9,850 nt of DNA from JBFXAM01 sp050184295 (GCA_050184295.1 JBFXAM010000149.1:1-9850); one strand, 5' to 3'. Positions 1 to 6,985 are shown, counted from the stretch's first letter. Notes: generated by a model not told the origin, from the sequence alone. Numbers and translations are program-made.

Positions 1-126
1 GGTCATCAGAATCGCAAACACGATCACCCGCCCGGCTGGCTCGTCTTGTGGCGCGGCTGGACCAAACTCGAAAGCATGGTCGCAGGAGCAGCGGCAATCC
101 AGGCGGTGAGTTGTGGGCAAACTTGA
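1..126 (+). CDS. C-terminal fragment of a probable IS4-type transposase (5' end off window)
   Basis: Frame 1 is open from the first base and ends at TGA 124-126, giving 41 residues. The centre reads PPGWLVLWRGWTKLESMVAG. A PPG(W/Y)xxLWRGWxxL segment close to the C-terminus is something I recall from IS4-family DDE transposases of planctomycetes. The catalytic DDE residues would lie upstream, outside the window. The fragment is too short to have a start codon here. A small inverted repeat (159-172, CGCGC-AACC-GCGCG) lies about 33 bases after the stop. I cannot identify the terminal inverted repeat because the left end is absent. The identification rests on remembered family pattern, so it could instead be the tail of another protein. 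Confidence 0.5.
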   Translation, partial: GHQNRKHDHPPGWLVLWRGWTKLESMVAGAAAIQAVSCGQT

Positions 127-214
127 GATTCGAGGCCGTGGACGAGGGAGGGGCCTGACGCGCAACCGCGCGCGAACCACATGCGTGGGTTGAAACGCCG
201 CCGGCGGGCGCGGC

Positions 215-242
215 TTGTCGCGACCGCCGAGCGGCCTATAAT
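215..242 (+). promoter_or_regulatory. Sigma70-type promoter for the membrane protein gene
   Basis: A perfect TATAAT -10 box lies at 237-242. TTGTCG at 215-220 matches the -35 consensus at four of six positions, and the spacer is 16 bases. Transcription would start near 249, giving a leader of about 50 bases to the ATG at 299. The leader contains GGAG at 285-288, ten bases before the ATG, as a ribosome binding site. The box stands out in otherwise very GC-rich sequence. Confidence 0.6.
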
Positions 243-298
243 CCGGGCCACTGGCGCTCGGAGCGCACGCGCGGGGTGGACATCGGAGAAGATCCGTC

Positions 299-1840
299 AT
301 GACCGATCAGGCTGTTGAGCTGCGGGCGATCGATTGGCAGCGGACGTTTCCGTTTGTGCGCCTGTTCCGCCCGATGCTCTCGATTGCGCATGTCGCCCGC
401 ATCGTCCCCGCGCTGCTCTGCGTCCTCGCCTGCTACCTGGTCGGCCGCTCGCTCGACGGCATCTGGACGGCGGCGTCAGCGGGCGTGGTGGAGACCGCAC
501 CGGCGTCGCGCGCCACGACCGGCGGGCTGGCAAACGAGATCGAGGCCTACGCCGCTCTGCCCGCCGCCGAGTTCCATGCCTGGAAGCACGCGGCCAGGCC
601 CGACGGGGGCAAGCCCGCCGCCGCCGCGGGCCCGTTCATCACGCTGCTCGACTATGAGATGCGCTGCTTCGCCGCCGCCATTCAGGGCGTCTGCGCGGGA
701 CGTCTCGGGTTCTCGAGCGACGGCCGGCCCGCCATGCTCGGCGCAGTCACGGACGCCCTCAAAGGCGCCCTCTGGCTGGTGACGCAACGCCCGTGGTACG
801 CCCTCATCTACGGATTGCTGCACGTGCTGATCTTCGGCTTCGCCGGCGCCGCGATCGCGCGCCACGCGGTCGTGCACTCGGCACGCGACGAGAACATCCG
901 CCTCGGCGGCGCGCTGCGCTTCGCGCAGGAAAAGTGGCTCCAGACGGCGCTCACGCCGCTGATCCTCGTCGCGGCCATCCTGGCGCTTGGCGTCCTGCTG
1001 ATCGTGTTCAGTTGGATCGTCGGCCTGCTCACGCTGATCCCCGCCGTTGGACTGGTCGGCTACGTCATCGGCGGGCTGATCTACGGGCTCGCGCTGCTCG
1101 TGGGTGTCGCGCTCGTCGCCGCCGCCGTCGGGCTGGTCGGCGGCCTCCACCTGATGACGCCGACCATCGCCGCCGAGTCCTCCGACGCCATGGACGCGCT
1201 CTCGCGCTCGGTCAATTATGTCTTCTCGCGGCCGTTTCACGTGCTCTTTTATGGCGTCGCTGGACTTGCATATGGCGCGGTGTGCTTCGTCGTCGTACGG
1301 CTCGGCGCCCTGCTGCTGCTCAAACTCACGCACACGTTCACCAAGATCGGCATGAGCAGCTTCGGCTGGTGGCACAACGTGAACGCGACCGAGTCGCTCA
1401 CGACCGATCGGCTTAGCGCGATGTGGCGCATGCCGTCGTGGAATGAGCTGCCGCTGCTGCCCGCGACCGGCGGCACGCCTTTCTGGGGCACGTTCGCAAA
1501 CGCCCCGCTCAGCAGCGGCGAGACTGCGGGCATGTGGCTCATTGCGGCGTGGGTATTTCTCGTCGTCGGGCTCGTCGGTGCGTTCGTCGTGAGCTTTTAC
1601 TTCTCGACCAGCACCGAAATCTACCTGCTGCTGCGTCGCCACATCGACGCCACCGACTACGAGGACGTGTTCTACGAGCCGACGGGGGACGATCCCTATG
1701 CCGACGTGGAGAGTGCGGCGGGCGGCTCCGGCGCGAGCCCGGGCGACGCGGCGTCCGGCAGCGGAGGATCGGCCGGCGACAAGCCCGCGAACGGTACCTC
1801 GCTGCCCGTCATGAACCCGCCCGGCGGCGGTGGAAAATAG
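299..1840 (+). CDS. Multi-pass membrane protein of unknown function, planctomycete type
   Basis: A protein of 513 residues. By eye, hydrophobic segments lie near residues 33-50, 167-190, 217-242, 250-283 (one or two passes), 315-345 and 411-436, so it should sit in the cytoplasmic membrane with about six or seven passes. A soluble insert rich in Ala and Pro (about 60-160) follows the first segment. Two stretches look conserved-family-like: the TPTIAAESSDAMDALSRS motif before the fifth segment (residues 288-305), and EIYLLLRRHIDATDYEDVFY just after the last (440-459). I recall similar motifs in uncharacterised planctomycete membrane proteins, but no enzymatic signature is visible. The C-terminal 45 residues are a Gly/Ser/Pro-rich, probably disordered tail. 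The ATG at 299 is chosen because GGAG at 285-288 and a good promoter precede it. The gene seems monocistronic and converges with the next one. Function unknown. Confidence 0.88.
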   Translation: MTDQAVELRAIDWQRTFPFVRLFRPMLSIAHVARIVPALLCVLACYLVGRSLDGIWTAASAGVVETAPASRATTGGLANEIEAYAALPAAEFHAWKHAARPDGGKPAAAAGPFITLLDYEMRCFAAAIQGVCAGRLGFSSDGRPAMLGAVTDALKGALWLVTQRPWYALIYGLLHVLIFGFAGAAIARHAVVHSARDENIRLGGALRFAQEKWLQTALTPLILVAAILALGVLLIVFSWIVGLLTLIPAVGLVGYVIGGLIYGLALLVGVALVAAAVGLVGGLHLMTPTIAAESSDAMDALSRSVNYVFSRPFHVLFYGVAGLAYGAVCFVVVRLGALLLLKLTHTFTKIGMSSFGWWHNVNATESLTTDRLSAMWRMPSWNELPLLPATGGTPFWGTFANAPLSSGETAGMWLIAAWVFLVVGLVGAFVVSFYFSTSTEIYLLLRRHIDATDYEDVFYEPTGDDPYADVESAAGGSGASPGDAASGSGGSAGDKPANGTSLPVMNPPGGGGK

Positions 1841-2262
1841 CTGTCGCTTTGCATTCCGACAGACCCGCACCCGCGGCCGAGTGGTCGCGCGATGCATCGC
1901 TCCGAAAGGTGCGTGCGCCGCGCGTTCGCACCATCCGCCTCCGCAACGCCCTTGACGCGCGACTTGTCCTTGAAGCGTGAGATCCGCGCCGCCGAGTGCG
2001 TTTACGGGCCGACTCGAGCCCGAAGGACTGCAAGTCCGTAGCCCCGGGGGTGAAGCGCAGCGCCACCTCCCAGTTCGCGACGTCCCGACCCCGAGCCCAG
2101 CCCGAAGAGCTGGCAGAGCTCCACGAATCGCCAACGGATTCCCACGCCTGCGGCGTGAAGCACGACGGGATTCCGTGTTTCGTCGCCGTCCGGTCGTGGC
2201 GCGGCGCTTCCCGCCCGGCTACGAACCCTCACGCCTTCGGCGTGAGATCGCATGTGTCGTGA
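1841..2262. repeat. Hairpin-rich spacer between convergent genes
   Basis: This 422-base interval has no convincing gene. Its second half holds five short inverted repeats: 2025-2037 (GGACT-GCA-AGTCC), 2046-2070 (GGGGGTG pairing with CACCTCC, one G-T pair), 2107-2121 (GAGCT-GGCAG-AGCTC), 2143-2157 (CACGCC-TGC-GGCGTG) and 2228-2246 (CTCACGCC-TTC-GGCGTGAG). The last two share almost the same stem, so they look like two copies of one palindromic unit. Open frames here translate to repeat-like text such as HACGVKHDG and HAFGVRSH, typical of spurious repeat-derived frames. I infer dispersed palindromic repeats accumulated at a convergent junction, some acting as terminators. The first half (1841-2020) shows nothing I can name. 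Confidence 0.5.
2228..2246 (-). terminator. Hairpin downstream of the dockerin protein gene
   Basis: A perfect 8-base stem (CTCACGCC/GGCGTGAG) with a 3-base loop lies 16 bases past the TAG stop of the minus-strand gene at 2263. It has no T-rich tract on either side, so it is not a classical intrinsic terminator. It may serve as an mRNA 3' end stabiliser or a bidirectional terminator. A near-identical stem at 2143-2157 suggests a repeated element reused in this role. Confidence 0.35.
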
Positions 2263-3909
2263 CTACGGACAGGACCCCGCCCCGCCGGTCAAGCACGCGA
2301 CCCATGCGTCAATGTCGAAATTGTCCACGACGCCGTCGCAATTCGCGTCCGCGGTCTCGATCCAGCAACCTGGGAATGCCGCGTTGTAGCCCGTGGGATC
2401 GACGATCGCGAGGATGAACGGGTCGATGTCGAAATTGTCGATCACGCCGTCGCAGTTCGTGTCGCCGACGCGATACGGCCGCGGGCCGAGCGCGCCGGTC
2501 GGCGCGATGTTCTGCACATACACGTCGCCGCCGCCGTCGTTGCGCCGATCCTCCCACGCCGCGATCACGCCCGTACATCCCGCCCGCGCCACCGGCAGAC
2601 GCAGCTTGTCGCCGCTGGTCGTCGCGACCACGACCGGCGGCGCCGGCCACACGTCCGCACCGCTCGCGTCGAGCCGCCACGCGAGCACGCGCTTCGGCGG
2701 CGTCGCGTCGGGCTGGTCGAGGCAGAGCGCGACGAGATCGCGTCCGATGCGCAGCGCCCGCGGCGCCAGCCGGTCGCCGGCGCCCAGCGCCAGCAGCTCG
2801 CGGCCGTTGTCGGTCCAGAGTCGGGCGCCGAGCGCGTCGAAGGCCTGGGCATAAAGCCCGCGCTGCGACTGCGCGCTGTCCCGTTCGCTGGTCACGACGT
2901 ACAGTTGGCCCGGAAAGGGCGCGTATGCGAGCGCGGGGTCGAACTGTTGCCGGCCGGCCTGCGTCGACGTTGCGACGCCGTTCGCGGCGTACAGCACCGC
3001 TCCAGCGGCGCTGACCAGTTGTATCCAGCAGCGGAACTGGCCGCCGGAGCGATCGTCGTGCCACGAGACGAACGCGCCGCCGGCCTCGTCCGACACCAGT
3101 CGCGGGCGATGCGCGATCGGCACCGGCGCGTTGTAGATCACGACCGGCCCCGCGCCCCACAGCGGCGCGCCGGCGGCGTCGAACTTCTGCGCGCGAACGT
3201 GTCGTGGGCTGCTGAAGGTCCGCGTGTCGCGCAGGTACGAGACGATCACCGACCCGTTATCCGACGCGACGATCTCCTCGAACGAAGGGTACTCGACGCC
3301 GTCGCCCGCCGCCGCAATCCCGTCCGGTCCGAACTGCTTCGACCCGTCCGGCGCGAGCTTCTGCATCATCAGCGCCGGCGCCGGAGTGCCGGTCCGCGGC
3401 CAGACGAACACGAAGTCGCCGTCGCTGTTCTGCGCGATCCGCGGATCGGCCTCGAAGTTCGTGTTATCCGACAGCGTCACGCCGTCCGGCCCCCAGAGAA
3501 ACTGCTGCGTCGGGCTGATGCGGTACGCGTACACGTCGAGATCGGGGCCGCTGCGGACGTCGGTGAACGCGAGCACGGCGTTGCCGTCGCGGTCCGCGAT
3601 CAGGTCGTGGTCGACGAGCGAAGAGTTCTGCGGATGGCTGCTGACCAACAGCCCCGCGGCGCCGAACTGCGACACACCTTCGCGGTCGATCCGCTGCAAT
3701 CGCACGACGTAGCCGCTGCCGGCGTTTTCGAACCAGCTCAGATAGGCGCCGCCGTCGTGCGTCGCCGCGATCTTGGGCACGTTCTGGCTGGCCGACCCGG
3801 TCGCGACCGGCGTATTCACTGCCGGGTCGCTCGACCACTGGGCGCTCGCACGGATCGGGCCAAGCGCGGCGACGCTGATGCCGAGCACGAAGAGCACGCG
3901 CATATTCAT
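2263..3909 (-). CDS. Secreted eight-repeat (beta-propeller-like) protein with C-terminal dockerin-like pair
   Basis: A protein of 548 residues. Residues 1-23 form a signal peptide (MNMR, hydrophobic core, ASA before Q24), so the protein is exported. Residues 45-481 contain eight repeats of 54-58 residues. Each runs roughly P-x-I/L-x(4)-DGG-x-V/F-V-S-W-x-D-x-R-S/N-G, then a Q-K/R-x-D/A-x(2)-G-x(2)-L/F-W-G strand. The second half-repeats begin near residues 68, 126, 180, 238, 294, 352, 408 and 463. The spacing suits an eight-bladed beta-propeller, which is my inference. Two dockerin-like calcium loops follow: D483-N485-D487-D491 and D521-N523-D525-D529, each with a Cys between the Asn and Asp and followed by NFDID. 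The frame stays open upstream to 4428, but ATG 3909 is chosen: GGGAG sits six bases before it, the signal peptide starts there, and the upstream text is low-complexity. Ligand and partner are unknown. The dockerin-like tail could serve cell-surface attachment or sorting. Confidence 0.85.
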   Translation of the reverse strand: MNMRVLFVLGISVAALGPIRASAQWSSDPAVNTPVATGSASQNVPKIAATHDGGAYLSWFENAGSGYVVRLQRIDREGVSQFGAAGLLVSSHPQNSSLVDHDLIADRDGNAVLAFTDVRSGPDLDVYAYRISPTQQFLWGPDGVTLSDNTNFEADPRIAQNSDGDFVFVWPRTGTPAPALMMQKLAPDGSKQFGPDGIAAAGDGVEYPSFEEIVASDNGSVIVSYLRDTRTFSSPRHVRAQKFDAAGAPLWGAGPVVIYNAPVPIAHRPRLVSDEAGGAFVSWHDDRSGGQFRCWIQLVSAAGAVLYAANGVATSTQAGRQQFDPALAYAPFPGQLYVVTSERDSAQSQRGLYAQAFDALGARLWTDNGRELLALGAGDRLAPRALRIGRDLVALCLDQPDATPPKRVLAWRLDASGADVWPAPPVVVATTSGDKLRLPVARAGCTGVIAAWEDRRNDGGGDVYVQNIAPTGALGPRPYRVGDTNCDGVIDNFDIDPFILAIVDPTGYNAAFPGCWIETADANCDGVVDNFDIDAWVACLTGGAGSCP

Positions 3910-3965
3910 GTGAATCTCCCATCCCCCTCGCACGCCAGCGGCCGCGGCCGGCGCGAAGCAGCACC

Positions 3966-3974
3966 ATGATAGCA
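3966..3974 (-). promoter_or_regulatory. Extended -10 promoter for the dockerin protein gene
   Basis: Read on the minus strand, TGC-TATCAT is an extended -10 element: TG at 3974-3973 and TATCAT (five of six) at 3971-3966. No good -35 is seen, as expected for an extended -10 promoter. The start site would fall near 3959, giving a leader of about 50 bases containing the GGGAG ribosome binding site before ATG 3909. Confidence 0.4.
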
Positions 3975-4353
3975 CAGCGCGCCCGCGGGACGGCGCCGAA
4001 ACCGGCGCGTCGTCGCGCACCCGACCCATCCCGCGCGCCGGCTGCGCGCGCGCTTGATCCGAACCCCGTGCGCCGAGCACGGCGGCCGACAGGCCGGACG
4101 GACCTGCCGTTCCAGACTCGCCGCTCGGCGTGGCGGGGCTCGGATGGACGCCGCCGAGGACGAACGGCACGCGCGGGGGGGCGCGGCGTTGCACGGCCAC
4201 ATCGGTCGTGTGTTTCCGTCCGTACGGCGCCCCGCGATTCAGAACAGCGAGCCGTGGCGAACCCGGCAACGCGCGCCGCGGCGTGCGTCGGCGGGCGTGG
4301 TCCCCGCATGGTCGCTCACCCGGCGCGTTGCCCCGAGGCACGCGTGGTGCGTC

Positions 4354-4382
4354 ACGACAATCCGCGGCACACGCGGTATAAA
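4354..4382 (+). promoter_or_regulatory. Promoter of the tRNase Z-like gene, leaderless geometry
   Basis: TATAAA (five of six) lies at 4377-4382 and ACGACA (four of six) at 4354-4359, with the ideal 17-base spacer. The -10 box ends only eight bases before ATG 4391, so transcription would begin at or just before the A of the start codon. There is no Shine-Dalgarno sequence in that gap, which fits a leaderless mRNA. Confidence 0.5.
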
Positions 4383-4390
4383 GCACCGCG

Positions 4391-5290
4391 ATGACGCCCG
4401 CACCCGCCGAATTCGAACACGCCGGCATCCGCGTGCTGGGATTCTCGCTCGCGGGCGAGGAGACCTATTACGCGCTGCCCGAGCTGAACATCGCCTTCGA
4501 CGTTGGCCGCGCGCCGCGCGAGCTGCTCACCATCGACCACGTGTTTCTCTCGCACGGGCACATGGATCACGCGGCCGGCGCCGCGTACTATTTCGCGCAG
4601 CGGATGTTCATCGACAACGCGCCCGGCAAGCTCTGGGCGCCCGAGCCGCTGGTGGAGCCGCTGCGCCGCCTGCTCCGCGTCTGGGCCGACATCGACGGCC
4701 ACGAGCCGCCGGGAACAATCCAGCCCGCGACCGCCGGCGTCGACATCCCCGTGCGACGCGACCTGGTCGTCCGACCGTTCGCAGTCAACCACCCCTGCCG
4801 CCGACACGACCGCACGCACGTGCAGTCGCTCGGCTACGCCGCGATCGAGGTCCGCCAGAAGCTCCGCGACGAATTTCTGAGCCTCGACGGGCCGCAGCTT
4901 GTGGAACTCAAGAAACAGGGCGTCGAGATCACCCGCCGCATCGAGGTTCCGTTGATCACGTATTGCGGCGACACCGGCCCCGGCAGTTTCATCGACTTCG
5001 ACTTCGTGCGCAACGCGAGAATCCTGCTGCTCGAATGCACGTTCGTCGAACCCGATCATCTCGACCGCGCCCGCGCCGGCGGCCACCTGCACGTCAGCGA
5101 CCTGCGAACGATCGTGCCGCGGCTCAACAACGAACTGATCGTGCTCACGCACCTCTCGCGGCGCACCGGCGTCCGCGACGCCCGCGAGCTGCTTCGCAGT
5201 GCGCTCGGCGATGCGACGGCGGAGCGGCTGCGCTTTCTCATGGAATTCAGCCGCCGCCGCAGCCGCGCGGGGCGCGCCAAGACCGAGTAG
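4391..5290 (+). CDS. Metallo-beta-lactamase-fold nuclease, short plant-type tRNase Z-like
   Basis: A protein of 299 residues with the full zinc-site set of RNase Z: SHGHMDH (H55, H57, D59, H60), H134, D194 in the YCGDTG motif, H234 in GHLHVSDL, and H254 in LTHLSRR. The spacing between these resembles bacterial RNase Z as I remember it. Members cut the 3' trailer from precursor tRNAs in the cytoplasm. Between H134 and D194 the GP element and following helix (LDGPQLVELKKQGVEI) correspond to a shortened RNase Z arm. The N-terminus lacks the usual GTGxxxP opening. It instead reads GFSLAGEETYYALPELNIAFDVGR, much like the short plant enzyme TRZ1 (recalled, not searched). The start follows from the -10 box eight bases upstream. 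No signal peptide or membrane segment is seen. It lies 67 bases ahead of the exported protein gene. It could be a related MBL hydrolase on another substrate, but the complete motif set favours tRNase Z. Confidence 0.85.
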   Translation: MTPAPAEFEHAGIRVLGFSLAGEETYYALPELNIAFDVGRAPRELLTIDHVFLSHGHMDHAAGAAYYFAQRMFIDNAPGKLWAPEPLVEPLRRLLRVWADIDGHEPPGTIQPATAGVDIPVRRDLVVRPFAVNHPCRRHDRTHVQSLGYAAIEVRQKLRDEFLSLDGPQLVELKKQGVEITRRIEVPLITYCGDTGPGSFIDFDFVRNARILLLECTFVEPDHLDRARAGGHLHVSDLRTIVPRLNNELIVLTHLSRRTGVRDARELLRSALGDATAERLRFLMEFSRRRSRAGRAKTE

Positions 5291-5322
5291 ACCCCGGACG
5301 CCCGCGCACGACCGCCGCCCGC

Positions 5323-5351
5323 TTGCACGCGTGCGCGGCACGCCCTATCAC
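5323..5351 (+). promoter_or_regulatory. Possible second leaderless promoter, exported protein gene
   Basis: TATCAC (four of six) at 5346-5351 and TTGCAC (three of six) at 5323-5328 are separated by 17 bases. The expected start site coincides with ATG 5358, again without a Shine-Dalgarno. The match is weak on its own. It gains some weight from repeating the geometry seen at 4354-4391. Confidence 0.28.
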
Positions 5352-5357
5352 AAATGC

Positions 5358-6851
5358 ATGTTCACCGATGGTCCCTCACAGCGTTGCAGCCCCGCGGCCC
5401 TCGCGCTCCTCCCCGCGCTCGTGCTCGCACTCGCGCCGGAGCGCGCCGCCGCGATCGACCCGCTCGACGTCGTCCCCGCGGACGCGCTGCTCGTGTGGCG
5501 CGGCCAGCCGTTTCCCGACACGACGCCGGCCGCCGATCAGCCCGGCACGCTCGCGACGCTGCTCGACGTCGGGGCGCGGCTTGCCGGGCAACCGCTCCCG
5601 CCGCAGACGCAGATTGCGCTGCGCCTGATCGAGGCGCTCGGGACGATGGTGCGCTATCCGCACGCGCTGGCGCTGATCGACGCCCGTGCCAAGCCGCTCG
5701 TCACCGACGCCGACGCCCGCAAGGTCGATCAGTTGAAGCTCGTGCTGGCGGTGCAGACGCGCGGAAAGTCCGAGCCGTTCCTGCGCATCGTGCAAAAGGT
5801 CGTCAACGAACAAACCGACGCGAACGTCGCCGAGCTGCGCCGCGCGACGCTGGCCAACGGGTCGTATCAGGAGCTGCGGGACAAGCGCCTCGCCGACTGG
5901 GCCGTCGTTGCGTGGGGCGAGATCGACGACTGCTTTGTTCTCACGCTCGGCGCCGACGTCTGGCCGCTCGTCGCGCGCACCGCGGCCGGCGAATCGGCGC
6001 GGCTGCGCGACGCCGATTGGGTCGTGCAGGCCCGCACCGCGCAACGCCCGAACCCGCTGATCGAGATCTTCGTCGCCGTCCGTGACATCCGCGCCCGGCT
6101 CGACCCCTTCGTCCACGGCCGTGCGACCGATTTCTTCGCCGCCTGGCACGCCGCTGACATCGAGCGGGCCCACTGGGCCTTCGGCTTCGCGGGCGACGCG
6201 CTGTTCTGCGAGGCGAGCTTTGTGAAACACGGCGCACCCGTGAAGCGCGTCTTCACGGCGTTGCCGCCGGGCGACGCGCTGTTTCTCCGCGTCGTTCCGC
6301 CGCGGGCGCGTTACGCGGTCTATCAGCTCCCGATGGGCGAGATGATCCCGCGTTTTTTCGCCGGCATCGTCGCGACGCGCGACCCCGCCGAACGGCGCTA
6401 CGCGAACGACGTCTGGAACAGAATCCAATCCGATTACCAGTTTGACGCACAACGCGACCTGCTGGCTCAGTTCGGCGACCGCTGGATCCTGCACAACTAC
6501 CCGCCACACCCGCTCCATCTGCCGGTCGCGATGACGACGCTCACCGAGATTCGCGGCGACGCGCGCCGCGTGCGCGACACGATCGCGATCATCTGCCGCG
6601 CGTGGCAGGACGCGACCGACCGTCTGGCCGCCAAGACCGGGGTGCCGCCGTGGGCGACGATCGTCGCGGAGAGCGACGGCGTGTGGTACCTGCAATTCGG
6701 GTTGATCGCCGGGCCGGCGTGCACCGTCACCGATCGTTACCTGATCACGAGTTGGTCGCCGGCGGCGCTTCGCGACTATCTCGACACGGTCGGCGACGCC
6801 GCCGGGAAACGCCTGCCCCCGGTCGCGCCGACGCAGCCGAGCCCCAAGTGA
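5358..6851 (+). CDS. Exported protein of unknown function (DUF3352-like pattern)
   Basis: A protein of 497 residues. Residues 1-32 look like a signal peptide (short N-region, ALALLPALVLALA core, AAA before I33). The mature part starts DPLDVVPADALLVWRGQPFP and has no further membrane segment, so it is probably periplasmic or secreted. The layout loosely recalls DUF3352-type proteins: an opening 'PADALLVWRG', a central LLAQFGDRWILHNYP (369-382), and late TVTDRYLITSWSPAALRDYLD (456-476). I recall such layouts only by shape, and no catalytic residues are apparent. ATG 5358 is preferred because the signal peptide fits it and a -10-like box lies just upstream. GTG 5331 in the same frame is the alternative and would add nine residues. 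The frame continues open upstream to 5199, overlapping the previous gene, but that stretch looks non-coding. The gene may be co-transcribed with the tRNase Z-like gene. Confidence 0.8.
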   Translation: MFTDGPSQRCSPAALALLPALVLALAPERAAAIDPLDVVPADALLVWRGQPFPDTTPAADQPGTLATLLDVGARLAGQPLPPQTQIALRLIEALGTMVRYPHALALIDARAKPLVTDADARKVDQLKLVLAVQTRGKSEPFLRIVQKVVNEQTDANVAELRRATLANGSYQELRDKRLADWAVVAWGEIDDCFVLTLGADVWPLVARTAAGESARLRDADWVVQARTAQRPNPLIEIFVAVRDIRARLDPFVHGRATDFFAAWHAADIERAHWAFGFAGDALFCEASFVKHGAPVKRVFTALPPGDALFLRVVPPRARYAVYQLPMGEMIPRFFAGIVATRDPAERRYANDVWNRIQSDYQFDAQRDLLAQFGDRWILHNYPPHPLHLPVAMTTLTEIRGDARRVRDTIAIICRAWQDATDRLAAKTGVPPWATIVAESDGVWYLQFGLIAGPACTVTDRYLITSWSPAALRDYLDTVGDAAGKRLPPVAPTQPSPK

Positions 6852-6880
6852 TCACGTCGCGGACCCAAGGGCGTCCGCGA

Positions 6881-6985
6881 TTGGAGTTTGGAATGCGGAG
6901 TCCGGCGTGCGAAGTCGCACGTCCGGAGTCTGACGTGCGGCGCCTTGCGTGACGAGCCGGGCGTACGGAATCTTGCGTGCGGAGC
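6881..6985. repeat. Degenerate 7-base tandem repeat array, 15 units
   Basis: The 105 bases divide without gaps into fifteen 7-base units, from TTGGAGT (6881-6887) to GCGGAGC (6979-6985). The last four positions follow the pattern G/A, A/C, G/A, T/C in every unit. Position 6 is G in 13 of 15 and position 7 is T in 12 of 15. Position 5 partly alternates A and C, giving a secondary period of 14. Neither 7 nor 14 is a multiple of three, so this is not a coding repeat. The array begins 29 bases after the TGA/TAG-side end of the exported protein gene and lies between convergent genes. Confidence 0.7.

Larger units (their letters stand above)
3910..4390. other. Divergent intergenic region
   Basis: These 481 bases separate the divergent dockerin and tRNase Z-like genes. 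Several frames are open across it, but all give Arg/Ala/Pro/Gly-rich text without recognisable domains, as expected of chance frames in very GC-rich DNA. Promoter-like elements sit close to each gene (3966-3974 and 4354-4382). Between 3990 and 4350 I see no RNA gene, clear operator or repeat array. Confidence 0.55.

Noticed and set aside
133..156. Inverted repeat AGGCC...GGCCT after the transposase stop
   Set aside because: Only five bases with a 14-base loop in GC-rich sequence; too weak to call an insertion-sequence end or a terminator.
24..251. 75-codon minus-strand frame at the left end
   Set aside because: No motif and no ribosome binding site, and it overlaps both the transposase tail and the promoter at 215-242.
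476..2134. 552-codon open frame on the minus strand
   Set aside because: Antisense to the membrane protein gene; the text is Arg/Asp/Gly-rich low-complexity with no family motif, and the plus-strand gene has a promoter and ribosome binding site.
3910..4428. N-terminal extension of the dockerin protein
   Set aside because: Open by chance in GC-rich DNA. ATG 3909 has GGGAG at ideal distance and starts a proper signal peptide, which an extension would bury.
4054..5628. 524-codon plus-strand frame across the tRNase Z-like gene
   Set aside because: Same-strand shadow in another frame, Arg/Pro/Ala-rich; the true frame holds all zinc-binding motifs.
6881..6985. Heptad array as a CRISPR or coding repeat
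   Set aside because: Units are 7 bases with no spacers and no cas genes nearby, and the period is not a multiple of three.
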